DNA from: Heracleum sosnowskyi
Lineage: Eukaryota; Streptophyta; Magnoliopsida; Apiales; Apiaceae
DNA: 64,000 bases
Assembly: GCA_030848705.1 (NCBI GenBank)
Contig: CM061240.1
Span: 125,166,998 to 125,230,997, forward strand
Reading direction: 5' to 3'
This document shows, piece after piece, positions 42,415-56,500 of the stretch. Position 1 is the first letter of the stretch. The number at the start of each line of letters is the position of its first letter. The notes beneath the pieces are model-generated. The model saw nothing but the letters and a program-made list of their open reading frames with translations, did no database searches and had not been told where the DNA came from. The position numbers and the translations under genes are program-made.

Positions 42415-42727
42415 TTTCGGTTGTCTCAATTATCTTCTAATTTTTCAATATGAATCTAATTATAATTAACTTAATTCCTAAGTTAATTATTTCCTCTCTC
42501 CGAAACGAGGAAATATCTCCAATTAATTAGTAAATTTTATCTTTTTAGATTTAGATCGGGATACCTTCCTGATTTGAAAGATATCGTTTATAGATATTTT
42601 CCATAATTAATTAGAGATATTTTCTCGTTTTAGAAAGAGGAAATAATTAACTTAAAATTTAAGTTAATTATTAATAGATTTATATTGGAAAATTTGAGAA
42701 ATAATTTAGACAACCGAAAATTGGTGT
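42415..42727. mobile_element. Foldback / MITE-like inverted repeat
   Basis: attttcggttgtct near 42413 is mirrored by agacaaccgaaaat near 42711. The inverted pairing continues inward through taattaactt / aagttaatta, gaaacgaggaaatatctc / gagatattttctcgttt and taattaattag copies, so most of the ~310 bp can fold. I could not settle a target duplication, so the family is uncertain. Confidence 0.6.
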
Positions 42728-44206
42728 GACTCAATTTAAACCCTTTTTGTGTCGAATAAAGTGTAAAGTAGGGTATCGTTCAACGCCAATGATCAAGGAC
42801 TAGCTTTTTCTTTTATTTTGCGTAAATATCAAGAATTTTGATTTGATTTATTGTTTTTTAACTAAACTAAATATTACTTAACTAAAGATTGTTGTGTAAA
42901 CTATTGAAGAAATATGTTGGAAAACATGTAAATCCACCACTAAACCCATGACATACAATATATTGAACCTTAAACTCTCTCGATATGCTTTGACAAATAC
43001 TTATAGAAAACTCGCCACATGACCACATAGAAACAAGTTTCGCTACCCATATAACCCCATGACCACATAGAAAGGTTAATATGAATTACACACTTATATA
43101 ATTAATTCCATGACCACATAGAAAGATTAATTGACTTTATAGAGACAACAATCACATAGCAAACTTGGATGACCACATACCATTACTAATTCAAAAATCT
43201 CTACAAGCATTGATGAACATATAAATATAATCAAGCACATATCTCAAGAATTCAAAATCACTACTTATAATATTGTCATAAGGTTTAGGGATTCAAAACA
43301 GCCCCCCAACAAATAAGGTTTAGCCTACCATGATCATAATCAAATACGTAAAAGTCATAAAGAGATGAGAATACAATACAAAGTAAAGATGTAGTAGAGA
43401 AATCCCTATGTCGAAATTCTCAAGTTTACAATCTTCTTCTCTCTTCTCCTTGGTGGCTATTCTCTCCCAAATACGTACGTAATATATCTAATGATAATGA
43501 CCTAATAATACAAAGAATTTTTATATTGTTTTAAGGAATACACAAGATTTCCGAAACCGAAAAGATTTCTAAAGTCAAAATTCGTAGTTGACTTTCTCTG
43601 CTGTTCCAGGGCTTCTCCAATTGGATTTTAATATCTGGGCCACTTTATATTAAAAGAAAATCTCGCTATCTTCGCGTGGGCTGTTTAATCGCCCAAATCT
43701 GATATGCAGAATTCAAGATACGGCCCAAATAATGTGTATTGCGCGAGTAACCTAATAAATCCGAATTTTCTTCTTATTTAGCTCCAATCCTTTCCAATTT
43801 AGAATTCCTTGCTTCCTACAATAAAATATTAAAATCTAATTAATAAAGATTCCATTAAATGCAAAATATAACTAATATGAGAATAAAATCATCTAAAATA
43901 TATACAAATATATATTCTATCAAAAATATGGCGTAACATTGAGTACACATGTGTTGTCCTTTTAGATGAACAAAACATATTCAAGGCATATTGGAAGGCT
44001 TGTTCCATGCATAAAGGTCTGCAAACCATTTATTTAAAGCATGATACATTGCTAACTTTTGCTTATCTGATTCTTACATTTTATTCCTCCACTTCGGATC
44101 CTAAGAAGACACATTGTCAATTTTCGCCCAAAACCTACTGGGAAAAACAAACAATGATATTAAAAACTACAGGCACACTCATCTAAAGAAGCAAATACAA
44201 GGCCAA

Positions 44207-44394
44207 AATCATTATAAATTTTTGCATAATTTACAAACTTCAAACTTCTGGTCCTTCTCCTGAGCAATGTCCAAATATGGCCAACAACGAGATTTCTTCT
44301 TTCTTGACTTCTTCTGATAAGGCTGATTAGATTGTTGAGTATCAAGACTGTCACTTTTTCTTTTTCTTGAAATTTCTTCTTGTTCAGGTTGTTC
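44207..44394 (-). pseudogene. Possible BED-type zinc finger fragment
   Basis: The minus-strand frame entering from the CACTA insertion point reads EQPEQEEISRKRKSDSLDTQ and, after a Lys-rich stretch, SRCWPYLDIAQEKDQKFEVC and KLCKNL, then two stops. The W, then C-x2-C spacing behind a basic region recalls the BED fingers of hAT transposases and related proteins. The second zinc-ligand pair is not seen. Weak call; it might be part of a host gene. Confidence 0.3.
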
Positions 44395-44671
44395 CACTAC
44401 AAGGAAACAGGACAAAACCGACCGTATAAAACCGACCGCAACAAAACGGGAGGTACCAAAACCGACCGACTGTCAGTCGGACGGTTATCACTATAGTTTC
44501 AAACAAAACGGCATCGTTTTGGCTGATGTGGCAGAGTCAAAACCGACCACATAATAACGGTCGGTTTTAGTGCTGACATGTCAACGTTAAAACCGACCGT
44601 TACTGACAGTAGGCCCGAAAATGAATTAAAAATATTTAAATTTGAATTATTTTGTACCGCGGCAAGGTAAA
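44395..44671 (+). repeat. CACTA 5' terminus and subterminal repeats
   Basis: Contains at least five aaaaccgacc(g/a) copies and one cggtcggtttt within ~200 bp (44415-44605), continued after the gypsy at 58475-58500. In CACTA elements such repeats bind the TNPA-type protein and bring the ends together. Confidence 0.8.
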
Positions 44672-47600
44672 TGTAAGAACCCGAAATTTTCGGTAGAATT
44701 AATTTTTTTTTTTTATGATAAAGTGCATCAGTGAATATATGAATGATTAGTGGTTGCAACCACAATGTGTTAATGATTTTGAGATTCAAGATTATAAAAT
44801 GAATATGGATTTCAGTTACAAGTACTTTGTGAATAGAAGGGATGGACTGACCATCTAAATAAGAACAATCTATCTGGAAAATGGGAATATAATATTCCGA
44901 GAAAGAAAAGTATTTTCATGTCATCCAAATCGATATCTGTTATGCATCCGACAACTCCGTAAACAAGATAGAGTATGCCTGAGAAAACACTAGAACATTT
45001 TCTAAGTACAAGAAACGTTGGAATTGATATTGATCTACAAGATTGTGGATGAATAGTGATTTTGAGGATTAACAAAGTTTTTCATGCCACCTATGTACGA
45101 GACGTAGTGTGGATATTCCGAAGTCATATTAGTGATCTACGGAGTAAATAAGTGAATGCAAAGACGATCGGAATTCAGAAATTCCAAATTTTATTTTGGA
45201 ATAGTATTTGACCGGGCAGCGAATTATATATTATTATATTCAAGAAATGAGATATTAAAATTGAGGAATTGAGAATTTAACATTTTGGAATTTTAGTATA
45301 TTATTAAAGTCGATTTAAGGATTCGATTGTTGAAGTGAATAGTGAATAGTTACTATTCACTGCGAGCATCGCGTAAAATTTTATTCGCCCTTTAGAAAAT
45401 ATTTCGAATCGTTTCAAGAGGAATAAGGTAACATTTACGGGATTAAATATAGACATGGAAGTAACATGTAACAAGATTAATTCGAGGGATGCAACATTTG
45501 GATCATCCATGTGAAAAGAAACGAACTAGTAAAGCTACTTTATCCAACTCGTGCATGTGCGACACGTGTCCACTGACTAAGCACTAAAGGTGATGACTCA
45601 CCCCTCTCTTATACAAAAAAAAATCAGCATTATCTTCATTATTAACCAAAACAAAGAAAAGAAAAAGAAGAAGGAAAATTCGGAGAAAAAGAGAGAAGAA
45701 AAATGGGAGAGAAAGAATTGATCATAACTCGAGATTCTGTGGTCCGTTTTTGGCGTTCTACCACTCAAATCGACGCTCTCGAGAAGCCCGACGTAACCAT
45801 GGTAAGCAATCACCTCAACTCCGTGAATTACCCTTCGATTTCAGTGAGTAACAGTTGGAGAAGATGATGAATAGTAACTTGTATTTTGCTTTGTTGTTTT
45901 TGATATTGAGTTTGTGGCTTCCAAAGGTTGTGTTAAGCAAGGATTTGAGGTTACATAAGGAATATAGCAGCAAGCAAGCTTGGAGGAAGGTATAAACCTC
46001 TGCCCCTTTTGAGTTATATGAGTTTTAATATGGTTTTGATGTTTATATAAAGTTAAGAGCATGATTAAGTGATTATATGAATGGTTGGTTGAGTTTGGAG
46101 GATGGGTTATGAATTTGTTTTGATTATTCATGGAGGATTTGACTGAGTGGAGGGTGTATAAGGTGGATGGTGAGTTTGGGATTGTTTGGTGTTGATTTGG
46201 GTATGTTTTGAAAATGGAAAACGTTACGCTTATAGCCGTCGTAATGCCCGATTCCCGTTAACTCTAAAAACTGCCTAGAGTCCGGAAACTTAACTGCCTC
46301 TTTTGGTTCAGTGAGGAACATGAGTGTGTAGAGGTTTGTTTCTAGTTTACGTGAGCGCAAGAATCATGCCGTTACGATTTACGGTTTAGGAGAAAAGTGA
46401 GTTTTAGTAAACGCCATTCGGAAGAATGACTCATCTCTGTTCAGACACTTTGAGGCTATATTTGGACCACTTCGGAGCCATATTAAAATGTGAAACTTTG
46501 AGGAATAATACTAGAGACAGTTAGGAAGGCTCACGAAAAAGATTCGGATTAAAAAGATTATTTTTCGATTTTATAAAAATGTTTTAGTCGAGGGCGCGCA
46601 AGTGAAAACCACTAAGAGCGAGACTTAAAAACCAAGGTTCCAAATGGTTAAGTATAACTTGGAATTGAGGATGGATTTCGAACCAAACTTATGATATAAG
46701 TATTTAACGGATAGCATGGACTTAGTATGAGCCTATAACGAGTTAGTAATTCCTTGGTTGTGTTTCGCTTACATGTTTAAGCATTGAGTTATAAGTGGTT
46801 TATCGAGGGGATTAACCGTGTGCTTTCGTTTGACTTTGTCTAGATTGTTCGACATGGTCAGGAGCCCTATCACCTCTCGAGCATCAGGCAAGTTTACTAA
46901 ACCTTACTCTATTATTAGAGTGGGCATATTTTCGAATGTTTAATACTTGTTGATTCAAAAATATATCTATATATATATTCTTTGTTCCAGGTATCGTGCA
47001 AGTTTCTAAAACCATACTTTGAAGTATACATATATTAGATGCAAGTTTTCTAAATCCCATGCTGTATTTCAGATTACATTATACTGATGATGCATATGAT
47101 ATGATAGATGCATGCTTTCAAACCTTACATCGTATATAGATGTAACGGTAATAAAAGATAGTGAGATATATATGTTATGTGTTTCTGATTTCGAAATGAT
47201 ACTTGTGGTGCTAAGTAAAAGTTATTGATATGAAGTTGAATTTATAAGCTATGGATATAGTAATATTTTGGAGCTGATGTGCTAAGTAAAACCCTCAGTA
47301 GGGGGAATATACTCTGCATGATACTTTGGACCGGGAATGGTATCAGTTGTTATCTAGAGATATATTATATATTCTCTATATTTATTTTACATACTAAGAA
47401 TGGTATCAGTTGCTATCTAGGGTTATTTTATTGTGTTATTACAATTAATCTCGATAAGTGGTTTACAAATTAAAGATCATTTGGAGTTTAATCTATTAAG
47501 GGTATATTTTAAATATATGATGAATAGTTGTTATCTACCCTTTTTGATAAGAAAGTACTTGAGAATTATTTCTAAATAAATATTCTTTATTAATTATAGT

Positions 47601-49537
47601 TTGATTTAATTATTTAAAGCCCTACTTCTTAAGGAAGTATTTTGTGAAAACTATTTTTAAATCCTAGATAGCTAATAAAGTTTTACTCAGGCAATTATAA
47701 ATATAATTAGAGAAGGTTCCCAAAACTATTTCCCGTTTAAGTCTATATTCAGAAAGACTTAAATGTTCGCTCAAACTTCAAAGATACATGGAACCTTTCT
47801 CAAGATTTTAATGTTTGTTTCAAGTGGACTGCCCGGTCCTAAATCTTTTCGAAACTATTCATTTAACAGCTTTGTATCCAACTATCAAAATGATTTTGAT
47901 TACTCTTTCAAGACTCGAGGAGTAAAAGCAGTGAAATTAGTTGTATCCATGAACAAGCATCAGCTTGGGAAATATGGGTGAATTTTCCTTTCCACCCAGA
48001 TATGACTACTTTGTGGAGTCGTATACTTGGGAAAAAGGGAAAGGAACTTTATGTTTCAAAGTTATGGATTTTCTCGAACTCGGAGAATATGTAAGGGACT
48101 GAGTGGCGACCTGTCCCCTAAGGGAATTACGAGGAGACTGACAGTCTATGAACTGGTCTGTACTTCCCTTAGATTATCAGATAGTGCCCGACCGTAGGAT
48201 GAGAGAAGAGCATCGGAGGCCCCTAAGGAATGGGTACCCCTAAGGAATGGGTATGCTCTTCCCCCTACAACCGATTGGCGGGGAGGTAGTGGTCAGTTAG
48301 CGTCTACCCTATTTTCCCTTCTACGTAGAAAAACAGCAGTGGGGATTGCCTGACGACTGATCATCGTAGGGGTATCCCTGTCGCCCAGAATCTCCGTCTA
48401 CAGTTCATCATCCATGAAAGAAAGTTTATTCAAGTTATTCAGTTTTATGCAAGTTATCAGAGAACATGTTCTAAGCAAGTTTCCAGAAAAGAAAAGTTAT
48501 TCAAGTTTACTCAAGTTTATTCCAGTTCATGCAAGTTATTCAAGTTCAGAAAGCGGATTGGAAATATTTTGCCTTGTCTTTATTTCCAGAATATGATATG
48601 AGATAAATGTTTGATATGAAAGATGATATTTGGAAATTCCTACAACTTCATCTTTTATCTTATGAGTTATGACTCTGATAAAAACCTGATTAAGGATATA
48701 TATGCACAAGTGGATTTTGGGTTACAGAAACCTTATATTTTCCTTATAACTTCATCTTTCAAGTATATGTTGATAGTCTGCTTATATTTTATATAGCAGA
48801 TATTTTACAGAAAGGATATACTGAGTATCTTGTTATTTCATATTTTATACTATACTAGAACTTTGTTCATAGTATAAACATTGAAAGTTGCAGAGTATTA
48901 TGAAATGATATTTGAAATACCACAATGGTACTATTTTTGGAATACATTCCGATAAGAAAATGATTTCAGTATCAAGATATTTTGACAAGTTATTGTCTTA
49001 TACCAGCTTTATTTCTGGGTTGAATTAAAGGCAGAATTATGCCATACTTTCATTACCTTGCTGAGCTATCGCTCACTCTTGCTATTATTTTATATATATT
49101 ATATAGCAGCGAAGCAGGATGCCTATGGGACGGCACGTACCTCGCAAGGCGTTTCCATAAACAGTTTCAGCAGTGATCCCGGGAGTAGTACGAACCAATC
49201 GAATCAGGCTACGGCTTTGGTATTCAACTTATGTATAGATATGAATGGTATTAGAGGATTGTGAGCATAAGAAGGCTAAGCTGGTAATGTACCACTACGT
49301 AGAAATTGTATCAGTAACAGATTCAAAGACATTTGGGTATTGTAATAAAAATTATTTATTCCGCAGTTATTGTATGGTGTCGTTTCTGAGACTCTAACCT
49401 GTGTGTGTGTGTGTGAGACATATATTATGGGGTCATGAACAGGTGAATTATGAATGGTGTGAGTAATACAGGTAAGGCAAGGAGTACATGGATTGTGACA
49501 ACCCTAAATCCCTGACCCCGGATTTGGGGCTGTTACA
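44672..49537 (+). repeat. Gypsy 5' LTR (4866 bp)
   Basis: TG...CA ends: tgtaagaacccgaaatttt and ggatttggggctgttaca. Several short reading frames (for example 47763-47981 and 49058-49264) are shared by both LTR copies but show no known domain. A (gt)n run lies at 49400-49416. An LTR this long is unusual even for plants. Confidence 0.93.
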
Positions 49538-49541
49538 GAGA

Positions 49542-49553
49542 TGGTATCAGAGC
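49542..49553 (+). other. Primer-binding site (initiator Met tRNA)
   Basis: tggtatcagagc, four bases after the LTR end. Confidence 0.92.
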
Positions 49554-52500
49554 TTTAGGTTACAGTCCTCAGAAACGATAGGAGATCGAGTCTTACAATA
49601 CCCTTAAGAATAATAAGAGCATCTAGAGCTCCAATTGAGTTCGTAGTCGGGTTAGAAGACATGACCCTGACTGTTTAAGATGAAGCCCGAGAGGGGACTT
49701 CTTTTGGAAACCGTACTTAGGACTTCATGGTTAGTCACTTCGATTCGTATGAGTTATAGATGGATGGGACTCTGAGATACCAGACCCCGAGGCCTTCGAG
49801 TAGGCATTTAATGATGCGCTCCTTGATATGGATGGAGACCCGATAAAGGGAGATCCATAGGAGGATCTAGAGGAAGACCCCATAGTGGGTCGAGGAAAGA
49901 ATCTTGTAGAGGATGTGTTGATTGATAAAGATGTGGTGTGTTACTTGAGGTCTAATAATAAGACCGGACGAACCTTCAAGGGATAAATAAGTGACGAGAG
50001 TTTAAGGATCGTTCATGATTCATCAAGAGGTATGACAAAGAAAATGGAGTAGAGTCTCCAAAGCAGAAGAGGTAGAGGCAGTATAGCCAGTATCAGTGGA
50101 TTGATTCGACTTGAACGAAACCTGTTACTTGTAGTCGGTTATAGTTGCCCATAAGGAGGCGGCATGCGTAAGAACCAAGGTGTTCAGATTTTCACGAACG
50201 ATTAAGGGTACTCAGTTGCCTAAGAATAGTGTAAGTTATTACTTTGGGCTATGAGATTTCAAACCCCCACGACCAGCGATCCCACTGGAAATAGTGTCTA
50301 TTACATCATTGAGGAATTTTGTTATTTCAAGGAGAATTTGGATATATGTACCATGCAAATGTTATTGTAAGGCAAGCACGCTAAGGTGAAATCGAGAACG
50401 AGATTACCACTCTCAGGAACCAGGAAGGGATTATGAGGATGGAACAGAAAAGTCAGAAATTAGACCCGAGCATTACTAGCAGGTAAATAGAATAATCAAG
50501 TTTCCCTGATTTTGGAAGGGAATTCAGTAAATTTTTGGCAAACCTTGTCTTTCTGATTACCAGAGAATGTCACCAAAGAGAGTGGAGATTAGAGCGAACC
50601 ATGTGGATTGGATAAGATAGCCGTTATGTGGTTTGGTGTACAGACCCTGATTGCTATAATTGATTGTAGAGATAAAATGATGAAGTTGAGATTGGACGGT
50701 AAAGGCGAAATATAATTAAGAACCAAGACGGACTGAGAAGTTCCGGGGTTGACTTAAATGAAAAGGCTATTGTGCCAAAAGTGTTAAGCTTATTTAGCGC
50801 CCAGGATTGATATGGGAGAAGGAATATTGGATATAAGGATGATTGAAAGAGAGACCAGATTTAATCTTGTAGTTTCTAACGATCTTCCGGAGTACTGCCC
50901 AGTCGACATGAGGAATTGTCATTGCTATGGGCGACAACGGTATCGAAGTCTTCTTATGGAACATAACGTTTACTTGGGATGTTTGCGCTTAGTCGAATAG
51001 AATTCCCTGCGATTGCAAAGGTCGATGGTTGAATCCTTAGTGACTATTATGAGTCGGTAATAACGTAAGTATCGAGCACCTTAGGGTGTGCATGAAGAAG
51101 AAAAGCTTTGGAATTGAATGATTATCCATTAGAGGAGCCGACATAAAAGGCATCCGTAGAGACCTTGGTAGTACCCTCCCCCTTTGCAAATTATGTGGGA
51201 TATTTCCCCAATCTATGATCTATCTTGACTTCTTTCCAAGAAAGAATTCTGATAAAGGGTATATTCCCTCTTCGAAGTTGTTTTATAACTCTTGTGTTAA
51301 ATCATATTTAATTTCAATTGTGCCAGAGGCTATCACAATGCCTACTTTCAGGCTTTCGAAGCCCTGTCAAATGATGTATTTAAGCTTTCACTTTTCTTCA
51401 AATAATGAATGACCCTATGGTAATACCTCACCACTTGTTTGTTAAGTACCAGTATCTTTTGGTTATTCTTTTCTTTGCGATTCTTTGGAAACCGCACCTT
51501 TGGAATCTGTTCAATTTTAATCCAAGGTGTTCCTTTGAGAAATATTAAAGACGATAATCATTAAATTGATATCGAATTGCTTTCATACTTTTCAACTTCC
51601 ACTGAGACGAACAACCCTATACTTATAGGGGCTACAAGGACTATCTGTCTGTGTGATAGAAGTCGGATGGGACGCCATCACTTGTAAGTTGTGAAATACA
51701 AGAAGGCTAATTACCTTTAGTATGTCTCAATCGAGGCACACAACATTAAGTTCTTATGATCATGTTGATCTCTCGGTAAATTCTTTTGCCTCCTATGAAG
51801 TTATCCTAAAACTTATAACCAGTGTGTGACGTTTTCCTTGATATGGGAGCTGTCTTTTCAAGGCCCCATAATTTTTGTTATCCTCATTGAATTCTAAGGG
51901 GAGGCCACCCAGGTCAAATAAGTCAAAATTCGCTGATAGGAATTAGATTCGCAACGAAATTGCTTATGACAGGAGCGGATCCCTAAGACGAATAGACTGT
52001 TAGTGACATATCAACGAAATTGGTTATTCTCCCAAGGATATTATGATAATGAAAAGCGTGTCAATCGATATATGTGAAAGGAATAGCGATGTGCCGTGAA
52101 CTCCAGTGACAACGGTGTTAGATGGATGCCCTATAATGAAATTGAGATTTTGGAGGAGTTGTTTACGAGTGGACACTACCTCTGGGTTAGCAAGATAATT
52201 ACTGACGTTGGAGTTAGAGGGAGCTGGTATTGTGACTTGGGAGATGTGCAGCGTGTGTTGTTATAAAGGAATAATTTTCAGAAATATATGAAGACCCGGA
52301 TGAAAATAAAAGTCAAAGAGTTAAAACAAGAAACCATAAACTGTGACCGAGTATTCAGAGTATAATGGGAATGAAAGGGTTAGTGACTCAGTTACAAGAG
52401 TTGCTGTATAAAGGTGTAATAAGACCCAGTGTACCACCATGGAAAGCCCGGTGTTGTTGTAAGAGAGAAAAATGTTAGCACAAGATTTTGTACCGAACCT

Positions 52501-53566
52501 CGAGGGTTGGATGAGTTCGACATGGAAAATAGGTACCCTTGTAAATGATTGTGTGACCAGCGGAAGAACGCTGTGTATTTCCAAATTTATTTAAGAACTG
52601 GGTATCACCAGTGGGAAGTTAAATCTGAGGATATACCCAAGACTGCGATTCGTACTAGGAATAGACACTTCGAGTTTTCAGCGAAGTTATTTTGGGTTGA
52701 CTAATGCACCCACAAATTTTATGGAATGTGATGAAGTGGCTTTGAGTTACCCGCGATAATAGATAACCTGAGATGGAGAAATGGCTAGAATTGACCTAGA
52801 ATTATGACTGTGAGATACACTACCATCCGGGGAAGGCCAATGTGGTGGCCGATACCCTTAATTAAAATGAGACAGAGATGGATCCCGAATGATCGAGAAT
52901 TAAAGGATGAGATTTTACACAAAACCCAAGTTAGTCCAACAAACTAGAAGGACAAAAGATTTCACCAACAAGCGGCTAGTGACAACCAAGACAGACAGAG
53001 AAAGCATGCGGACTAAGCCCGCGAGTATAGAGATAGTACTGCTATTGATAAGCTAAATGGCATGTTGATGAATGACAAGCAAGTTTATGTTGGTGTATTT
53101 TCTGTACAAATAAGATAGAGAGTATGAGGTCAGAGATTTGTAATGCGGAAGGTATTTTCATGGAAAGAAGTAACGAGAATTAGAGAGAAAGAAAAGTTGA
53201 GTCTTAAATACATTGGACCGTTTGAGATTTTAAGGCGAATCGTAAGGCTAGCATACGAACTAGCACTAACCCGAATCTGCAACAAGACCGCAACGTGTTT
53301 CATGTTTCGATGCTAAGACCATACAAGTCAAATGCTAAGCATATAGTGGAATTCGAGCATGTGGATATGCAACCAGACTTACCCTATATGGAGTAACCAA
53401 TGGAATATTAGATCAAAAAGGAACAAGTGCTCCAAAACAAGGTCATCAAGTTCGTCAGAGTTATGTGGCAAAATCATAACGTGGAAGAATCAAATTGAGA
53501 GCTAGAGGGTGAATTACTAGAGTAATACCACCATTTGATTCAGACAGATTCCGGGACGGAATCCTT

Positions 53567-53581
53567 TTAAGGAGGGGAGAA
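53567..53581 (+). other. Polypurine tract of the young gypsy
   Basis: taaggaggggagaa directly precedes the 3' LTR, as expected for the plus-strand primer. Confidence 0.85.
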
Positions 53582-56500
53582 TGTAAGAACCCGAAATTTT
53601 CGGTAGAATTAAATTTTTTTTTTTATGATAAAGTGCATCAGTGAATATATGAATGATTAGTGGTTGCAACCACAATGTGTTAATGATTTTGAGATTCAAG
53701 ATTATAAAATGAATATGGATTTCAGTTACAAGTACTTTGTGAATAGAAGGGATGGACTGACCATCTAAATAAGAACAATCTATCTGGAAAATGGGAATAT
53801 AATATTCCGAGAAAGAAAAGTATTTTCATGTCATCCAAATCGATATCTGTTATGCATCCGACAACTCCGTAAACAAGATAGAGTATGCCTGAGAAAGCAC
53901 TAGAACATTTTCTAAGTACAAGAAACGTTGGAATTGATATTGATCTACAAGATTGTGGATGAATAGTGATTTTGAGGATTAACAAAGTTTTTCATGCCAC
54001 CTATGTACGAGACGTAGTGTGGATATTCCGAAGTCATATTAGTGATCTACGGAGTAAATAAGTGAATGCAAAGACGATCGGAATTCAGAAATTCCAAATT
54101 TTATTTTGGAATAGTATTTGACCGGGCAGCGAATTATATATTATTATATTCAAGAAATGAGATATTAAAATTGAGGAATTGAGAATTTAACATTTTGGAA
54201 TTTTAGTATATTATTAAAGTCGATTTAAGGATTCGATTGTTGAAGTGAATAGTGAATAGTTACTATTCACTGCGAGCATCGCGTAAAATTTTATTCGCCC
54301 TTTAGAAAATATTTCGAATCGTTTCAAGAGGAATAAGGTAACATTTACGGGATTAAATATAGACATGGAAGTAACATGTAACAAGATTAATTCGAGGGAT
54401 GCAACATTTGGATCATCCATGTGAAAAGAAACGAACTAGTAAAGCTACTTTATCCAACTCGTGCATGTGCGACACATGTCCACTGACTAAGCACTAAAGG
54501 TGATGACTCACCCCTCTCTTATACAAAAAAAAAATCAGCATTATCTTCATTATTAACCAAAACAAAGAAAAGAAAAAGAAGAAGGAAAATTCGGAGAAAA
54601 AGAGAGAAGAAAAATGGGAGAGAAAGAATTGATCATAACTCGAGATTCTGTGGTCCGTTTTTGGCGTTCTACCACTCAAATCGAAGCTCTCGAGAAGCCC
54701 GACGTAACCATGGTAAGCAATCACCTCAACTCCGTGAATTACCCTTCGATTTCAGTGAGTAACAGTTGGAGAAGATGATGAATAGTAACTTGTATTTTGC
54801 TTTGTTGTTTTTGATATTGAGTTTGTGGCTTCCAAAGGTTGTGTTAAGCAAGGATTTGAGGTTACATAAGGAATATAGCAGCAAGCAAGCTTGGAGGAAG
54901 GTATAAACCTCTGCCCCTTTTGAGTTATATGAGTTTTAATATGGTTTTGATGTTTATATAAAGTTAAGAGCATGATTAAGTGATTATATGAATGGTTGGT
55001 TGAGTTTGGAGGATGGGTTATGAATTTGTTTTGATTATTCATGGAGGATTTGACTGAGTGGAGGGTGTATAAGGTGGATGGTGAGTTTGGGATTGTTTGG
55101 TGTTGATTTGGGTATGTTTTGAAAATGGAAAACGTTACGCTTATAGCCGTCGTAATACCCGATTCCCGTTAACTCTAAAAACTGCCTAGAGTCCGGAAAC
55201 TTAACTGCCTCTTTTGGTTCAGTGAGGAACATGAGTGTGTAGAGGTTTGTTTCTAGTTTACGTGAGCGCAAGAATCATGCCGTTACGATTTACGGTTTAG
55301 GAGAAAAGTGAGTTTTAGTAAACGCCATTCGGAAGAATGACTCATCTCTGTTCAGCAACTTTGAGGCTATATTTGGACCACTTCGGAGCCATATTAAAAT
55401 GTGAAACTTTGAGGAATAATACTAGAGACAGTTAGGAAGGCTCACGAAAAAGATTCGGATTAAAAAGATTATTTTTCGATTTTATAAAAATGTTTTAGTC
55501 GAGGGCGCGCAAGTGAAAACCACTAAGAGCGAGACTTAAAAACCAAGGTTCCAAATGGTTAAGTATAACTTGGAATTGAGGATGGATTTCGAACCAAACT
55601 TATGATATAAGTATTTAACGGATAGCATGGACTTAGTATGAGCCTATAACGAGTTAGTAATTCCTTGGTTGTGTTTCGCTTACATGTTTAAGCATTGAGT
55701 TATAAGTGGTTTATCGAGGGGATTAACCGTGTGCTTTCGTTTGACTTTGTCTAGATTGTTCGACATGGTCAGGAGCCCTATCACCTCTCGAGCATCAGGC
55801 AAGTTTACTAAACCTTACTCTATTATTAGAGTGGGCATATTTTCGAATGTTTAATACTTGTTGATTCAAAAATATATCTATATATATATTCTTTGTTCCA
55901 GGTATCGTGCAAGTTTCTAAAACCATACTTTGAAGTATACATATATTAGATGCAAGTTTTCTAAATCCCATGCTGTATTTCAGATTACATTATACTGATG
56001 ATGCATATGATATGATAGATGCATGCTTTCAAACCTTACATCGTATATAGATGTAACGGTAATAAAAGATAGTGAGATATATATGTTATGTGTTTCTGAT
56101 TTCGAAATGATACTTGTGGTGCTAAGTAAAAGTTATTGATATGAAGTTGAATTTATAAGCTATGGATATAGTAATATTTTGGAGCTGATGTGCTAAGTAA
56201 AACCCTCAGTAGGGGGAATATACTCTGCATTATACTTTGGACCGGGAATGGTATCAGTTGTTATCTAGAGATATATTATATATTCTCTATATTTATTTTA
56301 CATACTAAGAATGGTATCAGTTGCTATCTAGGGTTATTTTATTGTGTTATTACAATTAATCTCGATAAGTGGTTTACAAATTAAAGATCATTTGGAGTTT
56401 AATCTATTAAGGGTATATTTTAAATATATGATGAATAGTTGTTATCTACCCTTTTTGATAAGAAAGTACTTGAGAATTATTTCTAAATAAATATTCTTTA

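Larger units (their letters stand above)
41896..44394. other. Gene-poor spacer
   Basis: Apart from the foldback element at 42415-42727 and a possible BED-finger remnant at its right end, I see no gene. A phrase like ccatgaccacatagaaa recurs three or four times at 43015-43170. The stretch 43900-44110 has no long frame. Confidence 0.5.
49538..53581 (+). pseudogene. Decayed gypsy gag-pol interior
   Basis: No reading frame longer than about 90 codons survives. Pieces of pol can still be read in changing frames. RT block GYHQWEVKSEDIPKTA lies near 52600-52650, followed by an FEF/FW motif and a 'TNAPTNFM'-like remnant. RNase H end YHPGKANVVADTL is near 52810-52860. Integrase C-terminal KLSLKYIGPFEIL is near 53195-53240, then LRPYKSNAKH-like text. 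RT to RNase H distance is far too short, the integrase core is missing, and no capsid domain or zinc knuckle was recognised in 49600-51200. The copy is therefore both deleted and mutated and cannot code for its own movement. Confidence 0.75.

Noticed and set aside
43015..43170. Repeated ccatgaccacatagaaa as a CRISPR-like or regulatory array
   Set aside because: Only three or four imperfect copies at irregular spacing, in plant DNA; likely local duplication.
50812..51000. 62-codon frame in the young gypsy interior as a real gene
   Set aside because: It lies in a region with frequent stops and has no domain; it is most likely a chance opening in decayed gag-pol.
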